64,000 nucleotides of DNA from an uncultured Alphaproteobacteria bacterium (GTDB lineage Bacteria; Pseudomonadota; Alphaproteobacteria; VGEJ01), in contig CAJWJK010000004.1 in the NCBI GenBank assembly GCA_913041535.1, positions 91,342 to 155,341 on the forward strand, in the 5' to 3' direction. The notes under the pieces were generated by a model. The model worked only from the letters and a program-made list of their open reading frames with translations. It was not told where the DNA came from and did no database searches. The position numbers and the translations under genes were made by a program. This document shows positions 39,252 to 48,766 of this stretch, piece by piece. Each line of letters starts with the position of its first letter. Position 1 is the stretch's first letter.

Positions 39252-40988
39252 TTAACTTTCCCTGGACTCATTCCCGTATCCAAAAGCCTCTACGAACGGC
39301 TCAAGACGGGGTAGCGAGTCTTTTATTTCATAAGAATAGTTTCTCCAGCGCCCGACAGCGCGACTGGTTAATTCGCGAGTAACTGCGTCCCTGCTGGGCG
39401 TGCCAACTATTCGATCCAAGGCTAACGCCTGGAACTGCATCATCTCTGGTGCCCAAGGTAATCCCATGAATTCCAAAACAAATCTAAGGGTCTTCTCCGG
39501 GGCTTCAACCAAATCCTCGTATCGATACTCAATAAATGGTAAAAACATCGAATCTCGATAATGACACCATAGATTCATCACGGCGCTATAGAAATCTACC
39601 GTACTTTCAATATCAAGAAAGTTGACCATAGCAGCATTCTGCTCGAACTCTTGCATGTAGCAACTCAAGCAAACATCACGCGGATCTCGCAAAGCAACTA
39701 TTACCTTGGCTGAGGGTAACACTCGGCTCACCAGTCCGAGTTCTATTATATTTAATGGTGATTTATCTACGAGTAACATATTGTCAACCTTGGGACCTAG
39801 GTCTGACCTGGCAGTCTCCCAGAATGCCTCTTTGGCTGCTTCAATTTGACTCGCAGTTAAATCTGCAAGGAAATCCGGATAGTCTGCATTAGCGCCCACC
39901 AAACCAGGTAGAGCTGCAATAACTCCAGCAAGCGGGCTACGTTCACCTGTAGTCACGACATCGGGGTGAGCTGCCAACATGCGCTCCATTAAGGTAGTAC
40001 CTGAACGTGGAAATCCAACAAAGAATACTGGCGCTTGCCGATTATCAGGGGAATCATTCGACCACACAGCCATACGCTCTGCCGTGAACCAATTCTGGTA
40101 ACGCTCAATATTTCTGTAGATAACTTTGGAATCTTGATCAAGGGCTGCAGGCAACTGTCGGCGTATTGCATTCCCTTGTTTCACCACCCGCATAGCATTC
40201 GTGTATTCACCCTTTTCATCAAGGACCAGACCTAATTCTAGAAAGGCACTGGCGACAAGACTCAGATCAGAAGGCTTTGAATCTAGAAACTCCACCAATT
40301 GGCGGCGAGCCTCTTCTGTTCGACCTTGCCTACGATCGATAGTAGCCTTAAGCAAACGTGCCTGCGCATGCTGAGGATTAATCTCAAGCGCACGCCTAAC
40401 CAATTCATTGGCTTCATCTATTTCATTACACATCTCTAGTGCACGAGCCAAATTACAAATGCTACTTGGGTATTCAGGACGAAGTTCGACAAGACGACGA
40501 AGACACGTCACGGCCTCTGCACCACGACCGTCTGCCAGCAGAAGTGCGCCTAGGTTATTCCAGCCGTTAAAATAGTCTGGACGAACTGAGACTGCTTGAC
40601 GATAAGCAGCCATAGCCTCCCCACGTCTTCCTATAGCAGCTAAGGAAAACCCAAGATTAAAGTGAGCCTCAGGATCATCGGGCCGTGCGTCGGCTACTAC
40701 CCGATAGTTTTGGATAGCGTCCTCATGTTGACCACTAGCAAGATAGCCACCCGCTAGGCTTGATCGAAATTCGTGATTTTCCGGATTCTCAGCAACTGCG
40801 GTATTAAATAAAACAATTGCCCGATCCGTATTTCCGCGCTGCAAAGCAATAATACCTAGCATGTGGCTTGCTGGAGCGTAGTCAGGCTTATCTTCAAGAA
40901 TCTGTTCGTACGCCCGCTCCGCAAGCGGGACCTGGCCTGCCTCATGCTGGCGCAACGCTCGCGCGAAAGTCAGATCAACATCCGACAT
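39252..40988 (-). CDS. TPR-repeat sulfotransferase family protein
   Basis: The 578-residue product has an N-terminal array of tetratricopeptide repeats (residues ~1-260, with lines such as PEAHFNLGFSLAAIGRRGEAMAAY). A sulfotransferase domain follows, whose PAPS 5'-phosphosulfate loop is FVGFPRSGTT near residue 325 and whose 3'-phosphate-type segment reads VIVALRDPRDVCLSCYMQEF. It may transfer sulfate from PAPS to a protein or glycan presented by the TPR part. The start at ATG 40988 (MSDVDLTFARAL) is preferred over ATG 41009. Confidence 0.85.
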   Translation of the reverse strand: MSDVDLTFARALRQHEAGQVPLAERAYEQILEDKPDYAPASHMLGIIALQRGNTDRAIVLFNTAVAENPENHEFRSSLAGGYLASGQHEDAIQNYRVVADARPDDPEAHFNLGFSLAAIGRRGEAMAAYRQAVSVRPDYFNGWNNLGALLLADGRGAEAVTCLRRLVELRPEYPSSICNLARALEMCNEIDEANELVRRALEINPQHAQARLLKATIDRRQGRTEEARRQLVEFLDSKPSDLSLVASAFLELGLVLDEKGEYTNAMRVVKQGNAIRRQLPAALDQDSKVIYRNIERYQNWFTAERMAVWSNDSPDNRQAPVFFVGFPRSGTTLMERMLAAHPDVVTTGERSPLAGVIAALPGLVGANADYPDFLADLTASQIEAAKEAFWETARSDLGPKVDNMLLVDKSPLNIIELGLVSRVLPSAKVIVALRDPRDVCLSCYMQEFEQNAAMVNFLDIESTVDFYSAVMNLWCHYRDSMFLPFIEYRYEDLVEAPEKTLRFVLEFMGLPWAPEMMQFQALALDRIVGTPSRDAVTRELTSRAVGRWRNYSYEIKDSLPRLEPFVEAFGYGNESRES

Positions 40989-41165
40989 CCTGTTGTTACA
41001 CCCTACCATCTCGCCCGCAACGCTACTCCAATTAGAACATGCCAGCCTTTACCACACAATCATTTGAATTTAGCTAGACCACAATGCATTACGTTTCCAT
41101 TAGCAGCATCCTATACTGTTAAAAAAGGTGATGTTGTTTCAACAGGGCATTAATGAGGTGAACCG

Positions 41166-41939
41166 TTGGCGAGGCTAGCAGAGAAGGTTGCAATAATTAC
41201 GGGTGGAGCATCAGGCCTAGGAGCTGCAACAGCGCAACGATTTGTTGAGGAAGGCTGCCGCGTAATGATCGCCGATCTAAATGCCGAAACCGCCGCATCT
41301 GTCAGCAAGAAACTCGGAGACAACTGCAGCTGGTGTTGCGTAGACCATCGAGACCGCAACAGCGCAGCGACTATGATTGAATCCACCATTTCGCGCTGGG
41401 GACGCGTCGACATTCTTTACAACAACGCTGGAGTGCCATTTGCAGGATCTATCGAAACGGTAACCGATGAAGTACTTGATAGAGTATTTGGAAATAATCT
41501 TTTGGGTCCATATCGAATGACACAAGCTGCTCTTCCAGCACTAAAAGAATCTGCACAACGGAACTCCGACGGAGCCGTTATACTCTTTACCGGTTCACTG
41601 CAAGCGCTGAAAGGACGTCCTAATTTTACCCCATATACAGCATCTAAGCACGGAATTATTGGTCTAGTTAAAGGACTCGCACTTGAGCTCGCACCTCACA
41701 ATATTAGAGTTAACGCTATTTGCCCTGCCGCAACAGACACGCCAATGCTCAAACATTTTTTACCGGGGATGTCTAAGGATATTAATGTCGCTAAAAAGCG
41801 ATTTCGTGAATCGATTCCCTTGGGCCGCTTACCGGAACCGACTGACACTGCCAATGCAGCTGTATTCCTAGCAAGTCCTGAAGCTGGTATGATAACAGGA
41901 ATCGCACTTCCCGTAGATGGTGGTGCCACTGCGTATTAA
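41166..41939 (+). CDS. SDR-family oxidoreductase (classical)
   Basis: This 257-residue classical SDR has the cofactor loop TGGASGLG (12-19), NNAG (~86-89) and an intact active site Ser144, Tyr157, Lys161 (YTASKHG). It ends with the usual GITGIALPVDGG-type tail. The start is TTG 41166, preceded by AGGTGA at good distance. Aspartate in the second strand (IADLNA) suggests NAD(H) preference. Substrate unknown. It stands alone between divergent and convergent neighbours. Confidence 0.87.
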   Translation: MARLAEKVAIITGGASGLGAATAQRFVEEGCRVMIADLNAETAASVSKKLGDNCSWCCVDHRDRNSAATMIESTISRWGRVDILYNNAGVPFAGSIETVTDEVLDRVFGNNLLGPYRMTQAALPALKESAQRNSDGAVILFTGSLQALKGRPNFTPYTASKHGIIGLVKGLALELAPHNIRVNAICPAATDTPMLKHFLPGMSKDINVAKKRFRESIPLGRLPEPTDTANAAVFLASPEAGMITGIALPVDGGATAY

Positions 41940-42066
41940 TTCGTTATCCTGATCTTTCAGTTGATGCCTATTCAATCATAACAAAACAACCATCAATTCT
42001 TGCATCAATATCCTTATCGTTAGTCGTGGAACATTGCTGTACTCATGACCACGTGAAAAATAAATC

Positions 42067-43035
42067 TCAAACGAACAAACTTTCTCCATCCATCCCCTTG
42101 TATAGATGCGCTACATATTCCCCATAACCATTAAAGATTTGTGTAGGAATACGTTCACCAGAACCAAGAAGTCTTTCTGTTGCTTGACTCCAACGCGGGT
42201 GCGGAACATCTGGATTGACGTTAGCCCAGAACCCATATTCAGAACCCTGCACTTGTTCCCAGAAGCTAGTTGGACGTCTATCAGTAAAAGAAATTCGCAC
42301 GATGGATTTTATTGATTTGAAGCCGTACTTCCACGGCACAACCAATCGAAGCGGAGCACCATGCTGACCAGGCATCTTCTTGCCATAGATTCCAGTCGCT
42401 ATAAATGCAAGTTCGTTGGTAGCTTCCTCTAATGTCAATCCTTCAACATATGGCCATGGATACCAGGATTGCCGATGCCCTGGAGCGAACTCTGCATCCC
42501 GAAATGTTTCCATTCTGATATACTTTGCCGAACCTAAAGGGTCGCAAAGCCGCACTAAATCGGCGAGCGGAAACCCCGACCATGGAACTATCATAGACCA
42601 TGCCTCCACACAACGGTGTCGGTATAACCTCTCCTCTAATGAAATTTTTGATAATAGCCTATCAAAATCCAAGACCATCTCCTTGTGGACCATCCCATCA
42701 ATATGAACTGTCCACGGCTCGACTGGCATTTTTCTAGCCAACTTCCAGATAGACTTGTGGGAACCAAACTCAAAAAAATTGTTGTATTTACTCGCAATCC
42801 CTTCATCTGTGATTTCTCGAGTAATCACATAACGGGCATTACGCGGTGCTGGATAGTATTTGGATGTCGGACCAACATCTTCATCCGCTATAGCGCCGCG
42901 AACGAAAGAATTTATCGACCCCGCCAGAACGCCACCCAGAGATAAGGACCTTAGCAAACTTCGTCGATCAAGATAAAGATGCTCAGAGGTTGCAGAGGCC
43001 TCAGAAATGCTCCACTTACGCGCACAAACCCGCAT
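42067..43035 (-). CDS. msrP: Protein-methionine-sulfoxide reductase catalytic subunit MsrP (YedY-like molybdoenzyme)
   Basis: This 322-residue molybdopterin enzyme has a twin-arginine signal (Arg24-Arg25, DRRSLLRSLSLGG) for folded export to the periplasm. The molybdenum ligand is Cys142 in RHRCVEAWSM, and GAPLRLVVPWKYGFKSIKSI and NGYGEYVAHLYKGMDG match the family. It would reduce oxidised methionines in envelope proteins. The usual haem membrane partner MsrQ is not beside it. Its cofactor could come from the mob/moe/moa genes at 15-17 kb. Confidence 0.91.
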   Translation of the reverse strand: MRVCARKWSISEASATSEHLYLDRRSLLRSLSLGGVLAGSINSFVRGAIADEDVGPTSKYYPAPRNARYVITREITDEGIASKYNNFFEFGSHKSIWKLARKMPVEPWTVHIDGMVHKEMVLDFDRLLSKISLEERLYRHRCVEAWSMIVPWSGFPLADLVRLCDPLGSAKYIRMETFRDAEFAPGHRQSWYPWPYVEGLTLEEATNELAFIATGIYGKKMPGQHGAPLRLVVPWKYGFKSIKSIVRISFTDRRPTSFWEQVQGSEYGFWANVNPDVPHPRWSQATERLLGSGERIPTQIFNGYGEYVAHLYKGMDGESLFV

Positions 43036-43079
43036 CCGCTTACGTTACTCTCCAATGAAGCTATCGAAAGCTCTAACTA

Positions 43080-43865
43080 TCAGTCTACAAATGATATCGA
43101 CGCGGTGCCAAGAATCCCAAAATCACCAAGAACAAACTGGCCAGGTTCGACAGGGATGATATCAGCGCAACTACCGGTGGTAACCACATCACCTGCCATG
43201 AGACTTTGGCCTCGATCAGCTAGACTATTAGCCAGCCAAGTGAGTGAATTAAGTGGGTGTCCGAGCACTGCTTCCCCACACCCTGTGCTTACAACTTGGT
43301 CATCTACAAGTATTGAAATTCGATCGTTAAGTAGGTCAAAACTCTTCCAATCTATCACTTCTTTGCCCATAACAAATTGTCCGCTCACTCCGTTGTCTGC
43401 AATCAAATGCCATGCTCCACGGTTAGTCCAGTCTGTGTATCGACTGTCAATAATCTCTATTGCTGGAATCAGAGCCTCCACAGAATCAATAACCATCTCA
43501 CGACTAAACGGCAACGTTGTGATTGACAGCCCCTGGCCAAATCGAAACGCATACTCAACTTCAACTCGGCACATCGTCGTAAAATCGCCAACAGAAATTT
43601 CTGCAGGACTGATTAAAGAACAATTGTCCGTCAAGCGTCCACAAAATGGACCCTCAATGCCCAAAAGTTTCTGCGCTTTATCACTTGTCGCACCCACTTT
43701 CCAACCGATTGGACGACCTATGCCATCAACTACACGGTCCTGGATCGAATATGCCTCTTGTTCATTATTTGGCTGACATTCCTTCGGCAATCCGTCCAAA
43801 GGTGATTTATCTAGCCGAGCTTCTCTAATGAGTGCTGCAGCCTTCTCTATGAGCACTTCATCCAT
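43080..43865 (-). CDS. 2-keto-4-pentenoate hydratase / fumarylacetoacetate hydrolase family protein
   Basis: This 261-residue protein resembles MhpD-type hydratases, with IGWKVGATSD near residue 55, the metal-site VEVEYAFRFG, a PAIEIIDSRYTDW segment and a GDVVTTGSCADIIPVEPG C-terminal motif. These enzymes add water to 2-hydroxypenta-2,4-dienoates in aromatic-ring breakdown or decarboxylate related acids. No other meta-cleavage genes are nearby, so the pathway is uncertain. ATG 43865 is preferred; it lies 6 bp after the EF-G2 stop, suggesting co-transcription. Confidence 0.84.
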   Translation of the reverse strand: MDEVLIEKAAALIREARLDKSPLDGLPKECQPNNEQEAYSIQDRVVDGIGRPIGWKVGATSDKAQKLLGIEGPFCGRLTDNCSLISPAEISVGDFTTMCRVEVEYAFRFGQGLSITTLPFSREMVIDSVEALIPAIEIIDSRYTDWTNRGAWHLIADNGVSGQFVMGKEVIDWKSFDLLNDRISILVDDQVVSTGCGEAVLGHPLNSLTWLANSLADRGQSLMAGDVVTTGSCADIIPVEPGQFVLGDFGILGTASISFVD

Positions 43866-43871
43866 CAACGT

Positions 43872-45893
43872 CTACTCTGACGCATTGGCACTAACCACAT
43901 CGTCCGCTAGACGTCCATGCAATTCCTGAAGACGGTCAAAGTTAGCAGTATAGGTGCCAACTCCAGTGGTAGCCGAACGGACCTCGACTACTAAATCTTG
44001 AATCTCATTCTGAGGAAGTTGCGCATGCACGACATCCCAGCCCAACCAACCATCTCGTGGTTCGAACCCTAATATCTGCCCCCGACGGCTACTAACAAGT
44101 GAGTTGATTTTACTAGTGTACTCTGATGGCACAAACAGATCTACAGCAAGTATAGGTTCTAACAGAACTGGATCACATTTCGGCATGCCCTCAGTCATTG
44201 CGATGCGACCAGCAGTTTTGAATGCCAGTTCGGAACTATCGACAGCATGATATTGTCCATCGGTTAATGTTACTGAAACATCCACTACTGGGAAACCGAG
44301 CGGTCCACGTTTTAGATATTCCTGCACTCCTGCACCAACAGCAGGAATATACTGTTTGGGCACCACCCCCCCCGTTATGCGATCTTCAAATGTGAACCCT
44401 GACCCTCGCGGTAGAGGTTTAATATCAATATGAACATCGCCAAATTGACCATGCCCACCACTCTGTCGCTTAAAACGAGCATGCTGCGAAACTGATTTCT
44501 TAATTGCTTCCTTATAGGGGACTAACGGTCGTGAGGTTTCAACTTCGATACCGTGCTTGTTCTTTAAGCGATCTCCTGCGACACGAAGATGAATCTCACC
44601 TTGGCCGTGCAACAAAAGTTCCCCGGTATCGGATGATTGTTCATAGACGACAGAAGGGTCTTCATCGCTTAGCTTCGCCAGGGCCCCTGAAAGCTTCACT
44701 TCATCTTCACGTTTCGCAGCCGTTATAGCCAAAGAGTATACTGGTGACAGCTTTGCAGCCCCCGGCAACTCTTCTACGTCTTTTGCAGAACAAAGTGTAC
44801 TTCCAGTTTGGAGCACATCCAGCCGACCAAAGGCGACAACATCCCCAGCCTGTGCCTTGTCTAATTTTTCGGTTTGAAGTCCGCAAAGACGTGAAATACC
44901 AGAGATACGCTCTCCATTTACGGCAGATCCGTCAGCAAACTCACCACGCCAAACTCGCACCACAGACAGTTTACCCCCATGCTGAGTGACGTATGTTTTA
45001 AGTATTTGCGCAATCGGCTCACCATCGCCTCCCGCGCCGACGCGTTCCGACGCCAAGCTAGAAGATGGGGCTTCGTGGCGCAGTAACTTTAGCAGACGAC
45101 GAACGCCGTGCTCTAGCTCGCCAGAACCAAACATAACTGGCACTATCACTCCAGATTGGAAACAATCAGATAGTTCAGAAAAAACTTCCTCGTCAGATGG
45201 GTCAACCTCCTCCAAAAGCTTTTCCATTAAAGTTTCGCTAAAATCGGATATTTTTTCTAGGCTACGATAGCGAGCTTCGGCCCTATCATCGGCCAACTCA
45301 GCGGGCATTTCGATCGTTTCCGAAGCACCACCTGTCTGGTAACTAAAAGCCCGATCAGTAGCTAAATCCAGATATCCCGAAACCTTTTCACCGCTAATAA
45401 TCGGCAACTGCCGCGGAACGATTGGTCGGTTTGAATAGGGCCCCAAGGACTCTATCATTGCTTCCACATCAACTTCGCCACGATCCACTTTGTTGATGAA
45501 AATAACCGTAGGCAAACCTCGATCCTCTAACGCCTTTATTATCGGCGCAACGGTCAGCGCTCGTGATGGATCGGCTTCACACACCAAAACTGCTGCATCA
45601 GCGCCGACAAGAGCATTGTTGGCCTCTTGCATAAACTCTATCGAGCCAGGACAATCCAAAAAAGTAAGCTGGTCCCCCAGGAAATTTGCTGTTGCCACAT
45701 TCAGTTCGACACCCATACCACGCGTTCTTGCCTCTACCGAACTATCACCAACAGTATTACCCTCTGTCACCTTTCCTTTACGATTAATGGCGTCCGTGAT
45801 GAAAAGAATACTCTCCAAAAGTGAAGTCTTGCCACTTAGGTATGGGCCTACCAAGGCAATATTGCGCGCGCCAATTCTTGAATTCTCGCTCAT
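43872..45893 (-). CDS. Elongation factor G-like GTPase (EF-G2 type paralogue)
   Basis: This 673-residue translational GTPase has EF-G domain order. The P-loop is GPYLSGKT (16-23) and G4 is NKVD (134-137). The switch II motif is Asp80-Cys-Pro-Gly-Ser84, whereas canonical EF-G has DTPGH; the GTPase-activating histidine is therefore replaced by serine. The C-terminal half includes HARFKRQSGGHGQFGDV and GFPVVDVSVTLTDGQYH, as in EF-G domains IV-V. It is not linked to ribosomal protein genes, as a primary fusA would be. The role may be a specialised or stress form. Confidence 0.86.
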   Translation of the reverse strand: MSENSRIGARNIALVGPYLSGKTSLLESILFITDAINRKGKVTEGNTVGDSSVEARTRGMGVELNVATANFLGDQLTFLDCPGSIEFMQEANNALVGADAAVLVCEADPSRALTVAPIIKALEDRGLPTVIFINKVDRGEVDVEAMIESLGPYSNRPIVPRQLPIISGEKVSGYLDLATDRAFSYQTGGASETIEMPAELADDRAEARYRSLEKISDFSETLMEKLLEEVDPSDEEVFSELSDCFQSGVIVPVMFGSGELEHGVRRLLKLLRHEAPSSSLASERVGAGGDGEPIAQILKTYVTQHGGKLSVVRVWRGEFADGSAVNGERISGISRLCGLQTEKLDKAQAGDVVAFGRLDVLQTGSTLCSAKDVEELPGAAKLSPVYSLAITAAKREDEVKLSGALAKLSDEDPSVVYEQSSDTGELLLHGQGEIHLRVAGDRLKNKHGIEVETSRPLVPYKEAIKKSVSQHARFKRQSGGHGQFGDVHIDIKPLPRGSGFTFEDRITGGVVPKQYIPAVGAGVQEYLKRGPLGFPVVDVSVTLTDGQYHAVDSSELAFKTAGRIAMTEGMPKCDPVLLEPILAVDLFVPSEYTSKINSLVSSRRGQILGFEPRDGWLGWDVVHAQLPQNEIQDLVVEVRSATTGVGTYTANFDRLQELHGRLADDVVSANASE

Positions 45894-46048
45894 TCGTCCC
45901 GTCCTGTCGTATTTGATATTGCCTTAAGCACCTGATTCTTTACGGCAGCGCCACAAGTGACAAGACAAATCTATGAATATCCCCAAAAAAATACAAATTC
46001 AGCCAACTAATCATAGGGTGACGGCAGTATGAGGCTTAGACAACCAAT

Positions 46049-46549
46049 TCAGCCCAAAACGTTAAACGAGCAAAGATTGCCCTTATAGAATAACAACGGA
46101 TTATCCGCATCGACTCTCATAGCTCGTATCACGTGCCCCACAAATATAATATGGTCACCCCCATCATATTTTCTCCAAGATTCGCATTCAAAGGTAGCCA
46201 TTGAACCCTCAATCAAGGGACAGCCCAAGTTGCTGACGCTGTGCCTAACGCCTTCCCACTTATCCTGAACCTCTTGTGAAGCAAACTGTTTTGAAATGAT
46301 TTCTTGCTCCAAACACAGCACGTTTACTGCAAAATACTTTGATGCCTCATATGCACCTAGACTACGCATGTGATTGCCAAGGCTAAACAAAATTAGAGGT
46401 GGATCAAGAGAAACTGAATTAAAAGAACTCGCCGTAGCACCAACTGGATTATCCGCTGAATCAAGACAGGTGACGACCGTCACGCCGGTCACAAAGCAAC
46501 CCAGTGCTTCACGAAATGATTTAGTGTCGCCAGTAGGATCCACTTCCAT
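46049..46549 (-). CDS. Flavin reductase-like domain protein
   Basis: This 166-residue protein of the HpaC/flavin reductase family contains FREALGCFVTGVTVVT, GATASSFNSVSLDPPLILFSL and FAVNVLCLEQE, which line the FMN/FAD site, and an HIIFVGHVIRA segment. Such proteins supply reduced flavin to a two-component monooxygenase using NAD(P)H. No monooxygenase component is adjacent. It is divergent from the YeeE/YedE genes. Confidence 0.88.
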   Translation of the reverse strand: MEVDPTGDTKSFREALGCFVTGVTVVTCLDSADNPVGATASSFNSVSLDPPLILFSLGNHMRSLGAYEASKYFAVNVLCLEQEIISKQFASQEVQDKWEGVRHSVSNLGCPLIEGSMATFECESWRKYDGGDHIIFVGHVIRAMRVDADNPLLFYKGNLCSFNVLG

Positions 46550-46689
46550 ATTATAAGGTTACTGGGGCCCACGCTTTCATACAACCATAAGGAATAGCAG
46601 ATACAAACGACTGGGGGCTTCTCAAGTGCGATGGACGAGAGTACATTTGTTAAATATCTAGGTTAAAAAATGTGGCAGCCGAAGCAACA

Positions 46690-47121
46690 ATGGATACCAT
46701 ACAATTTACGCCCTACACAGCGCTTATTGGTGGCGCACTAATTGGCCTTAGCGCAACATTATTGTTCTACTTTAATGGTCAGCTTGCTGGCGTATCAGGA
46801 ATTGCCAGCGGCCTAATCGACCGTGATGTCGATAAGGTTATATGGAGACTTCTATTTTTGATTGGGTTGGTAGTTGGTGCCCTTGTCTATCAGGCCTTTA
46901 TGCCAGAAGCAGCTAATATAGCGGTCACAGATTCAATACCAATACTCGTTGCAGGCGGTTTGCTTGTTGGATTCTCCACCCGTATGGCGAATGGCTGTAC
47001 GAGTGGTCATGGAATTTGTGGAATAAGCCTTATTTCGCTTCCATCCTTTGTTGCTACTGCTTGTTTCCTATCGAGCGCCATAATTACAGTATGGATAGTT
47101 CGCCATGGTTGGGGTAGTTAA
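46690..47121 (+). CDS. YeeE/YedE family membrane protein, N-terminal half (split transporter)
   Basis: This ~143-residue protein has about four helices. It has TPYTALIGGALIGLSATLLFY, GRxAGVSGI-like LAGVSGIASG and the signature FSTRMANGCTSGHGICGIS, whose conserved Cys are thought to pass sulfur compounds in YeeE/TsuA-type thiosulfate transporters. Together with the next gene it equals one full-length YeeE. The start is uncertain: ATG 46690 or GTG 46672, neither with a strong site. Confidence 0.85.
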   Translation: MDTIQFTPYTALIGGALIGLSATLLFYFNGQLAGVSGIASGLIDRDVDKVIWRLLFLIGLVVGALVYQAFMPEAANIAVTDSIPILVAGGLLVGFSTRMANGCTSGHGICGISLISLPSFVATACFLSSAIITVWIVRHGWGS

Positions 47122-47123
47122 CG

Positions 47124-47564
47124 ATGCCTAAATATATAGTGTCTCTTTCTGCGGGAATAATTTTTGGCTTAGGTTTAGCCGTATCCCAAATGATTAATCC
47201 CCAAAAAGTGCTCGCTTTTCTGGATATATCAGGCCGATGGGACCCTAGTTTATTGTTTGTGATGGTCGGCGGAATAGCTGTCTTTGGATCCGCATATCAA
47301 TTATTGGGTTGCAGAGTTCAGCCAATCTTCTCCAAGGATTTCAGCATGCCCCGCTCCAAAAAAATCCAAACGCGTTTAATTGTTGGATCCGCGGCGTTTG
47401 GAGTTGGGTGGGCACTAGTGGGTTTTTGCCCCGGCCCAGCCATCAGTTCTTTGGCACTTGGCCTCACAGAATCATTGGTCTTTGTAGCTTCAATGTTTTC
47501 TGGGTTCATACTATACAACATTCTGCCACACTCCGAACCGAACCAGCATACGCTAACGCAGTAG
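47124..47564 (+). CDS. YeeE/YedE family membrane protein, C-terminal half (DUF6691-type)
   Basis: This 146-residue protein of about four helices begins 2 bp after the previous gene. It contains GLGLAVSQMINPQKVLAFLD, GCRVQPIF and GWALVGFCPGPAI, matching the second half of YeeE/YedE transporters with their own Cys residues. The pair probably forms one channel in the inner membrane for thiosulfate or another sulfur species. It converges with the MFS gene only 5 bp downstream. Confidence 0.86.
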   Translation: MPKYIVSLSAGIIFGLGLAVSQMINPQKVLAFLDISGRWDPSLLFVMVGGIAVFGSAYQLLGCRVQPIFSKDFSMPRSKKIQTRLIVGSAAFGVGWALVGFCPGPAISSLALGLTESLVFVASMFSGFILYNILPHSEPNQHTLTQ

Positions 47565-47569
47565 ATTCT

Positions 47570-48766
47570 TTATTCCGTAGATCGCAAAGTTAGAGCAATA
47601 ATTACTCCGACAATCCCTAAAGACAATATTATCCAAGATGCCATATGCCACCCGCCTAAGATAGTGACGGAAGCCGCTAGCGCGGGCGGCCCTATCAGAG
47701 CTCCAACATTGGCACCCTGAACTACGATTCCATTTGTCACGCCGATCTGAGCCGGCGATGTCGCGTAGCGAGGAACTCCAGTAAGAACCGATGCGGGAAT
47801 AAAACCACCAATGAAAGAAAATATTGCAGAAAGTACGATAACTGCCCACTCAGGCATGTCTGGCCAAAACGTAATTACAGCAATAATACCTAAACTACCG
47901 CTGGTAATAGCCATCAAATTCGAACGCCTAACAAGACGTAGTAACCCCCCCCCCAACAAATTACCAAACGCATTAAGCACAACTACGCAAGCGACGATGA
48001 TGCCGGACGTTGCTGCACTGTACCCGACATCCTCAACAAAATATGTTGGCAACCAGGAAATAAGACCAATGAATTGGCAAGCGAAAACCGCAAAGCATCC
48101 TGCTAATAGCCATGGACCAGCTTGAGAAAACGCAATTTTTATATCGTGAATACCAGTTTGATCGACGGATGCACTGCCTAACCCACGCGTACATTTTGCA
48201 AAAAAGATCAGGAATACAAACAACAAAATTGCATTCGCTAACCACAGGCCACGCCAACTGATTTCATCAATCAGTAGCGGTGCTAATACCATAATCAGTG
48301 ATATACCGGCTGGCATGTACGCACCCCAAGCGCCGAGTGCTAACCTAACTTCACGAGTGGAAGTAATAGAAACGATTATCGACGGGGCAGCTATTACAAT
48401 CGCTAGGAAGCCAAAACCTTCTACAAGGCGGGCCGCTAACAGACAGGAAGCATTTGGAGAAAAACCGCCCAATACATTGCCAAGGAACATAATGAAGAGG
48501 CCAAAAAGTAGGAAACTGCGGTGTCCTACCCGGTCACCTACGATCCCACAAACTGGCCCCAGAAACGCACCGGCTGCTAAAATAAGTGAAACAATCCAAC
48601 CTGCCGTCACTCGTCCTATAGCAAGATCCGCCTCTATAATTGGTATGGCCGGTGCTACTTTTCCAAGCTGCATTGCCCCAATAACACCCGCACAGATTGC
48701 AATGGCAACTATGCCCCAACGGGTCTTGTTGGTAATTGAACACAGCGCAGAATTCGAATCGTTCAT
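47570..48766 (-). CDS. Major facilitator superfamily transporter
   Basis: This ~398-residue protein has twelve predicted helices. The MFS motif between helices 2 and 3 is visible as GIVGDRVGHRSFLLFG, and the second half has the WLPTYFVEDVGYSAATSG segment seen in CynX/NarK-like and anion/organic-acid carriers. The substrate cannot be assigned. ATG 48766 follows CAGGAG at 6 nt and is preferred over the ATG at 48793. Confidence 0.86.
   Translation of the reverse strand: MNDSNSALCSITNKTRWGIVAIAICAGVIGAMQLGKVAPAIPIIEADLAIGRVTAGWIVSLILAAGAFLGPVCGIVGDRVGHRSFLLFGLFIMFLGNVLGGFSPNASCLLAARLVEGFGFLAIVIAAPSIIVSITSTREVRLALGAWGAYMPAGISLIMVLAPLLIDEISWRGLWLANAILLFVFLIFFAKCTRGLGSASVDQTGIHDIKIAFSQAGPWLLAGCFAVFACQFIGLISWLPTYFVEDVGYSAATSGIIVACVVVLNAFGNLLGGGLLRLVRRSNLMAITSGSLGIIAVITFWPDMPEWAVIVLSAIFSFIGGFIPASVLTGVPRYATSPAQIGVTNGIVVQGANVGALIGPPALAASVTILGGWHMASWIILSLGIVGVIIALTLRSTE

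Noticed and set aside
46672..48766. Flavin reductase, YeeE pair and MFS as one sulfur-metabolism operon
   Set aside because: The genes are divergent or convergent to each other, so they are not co-transcribed; only the YeeE pair is.
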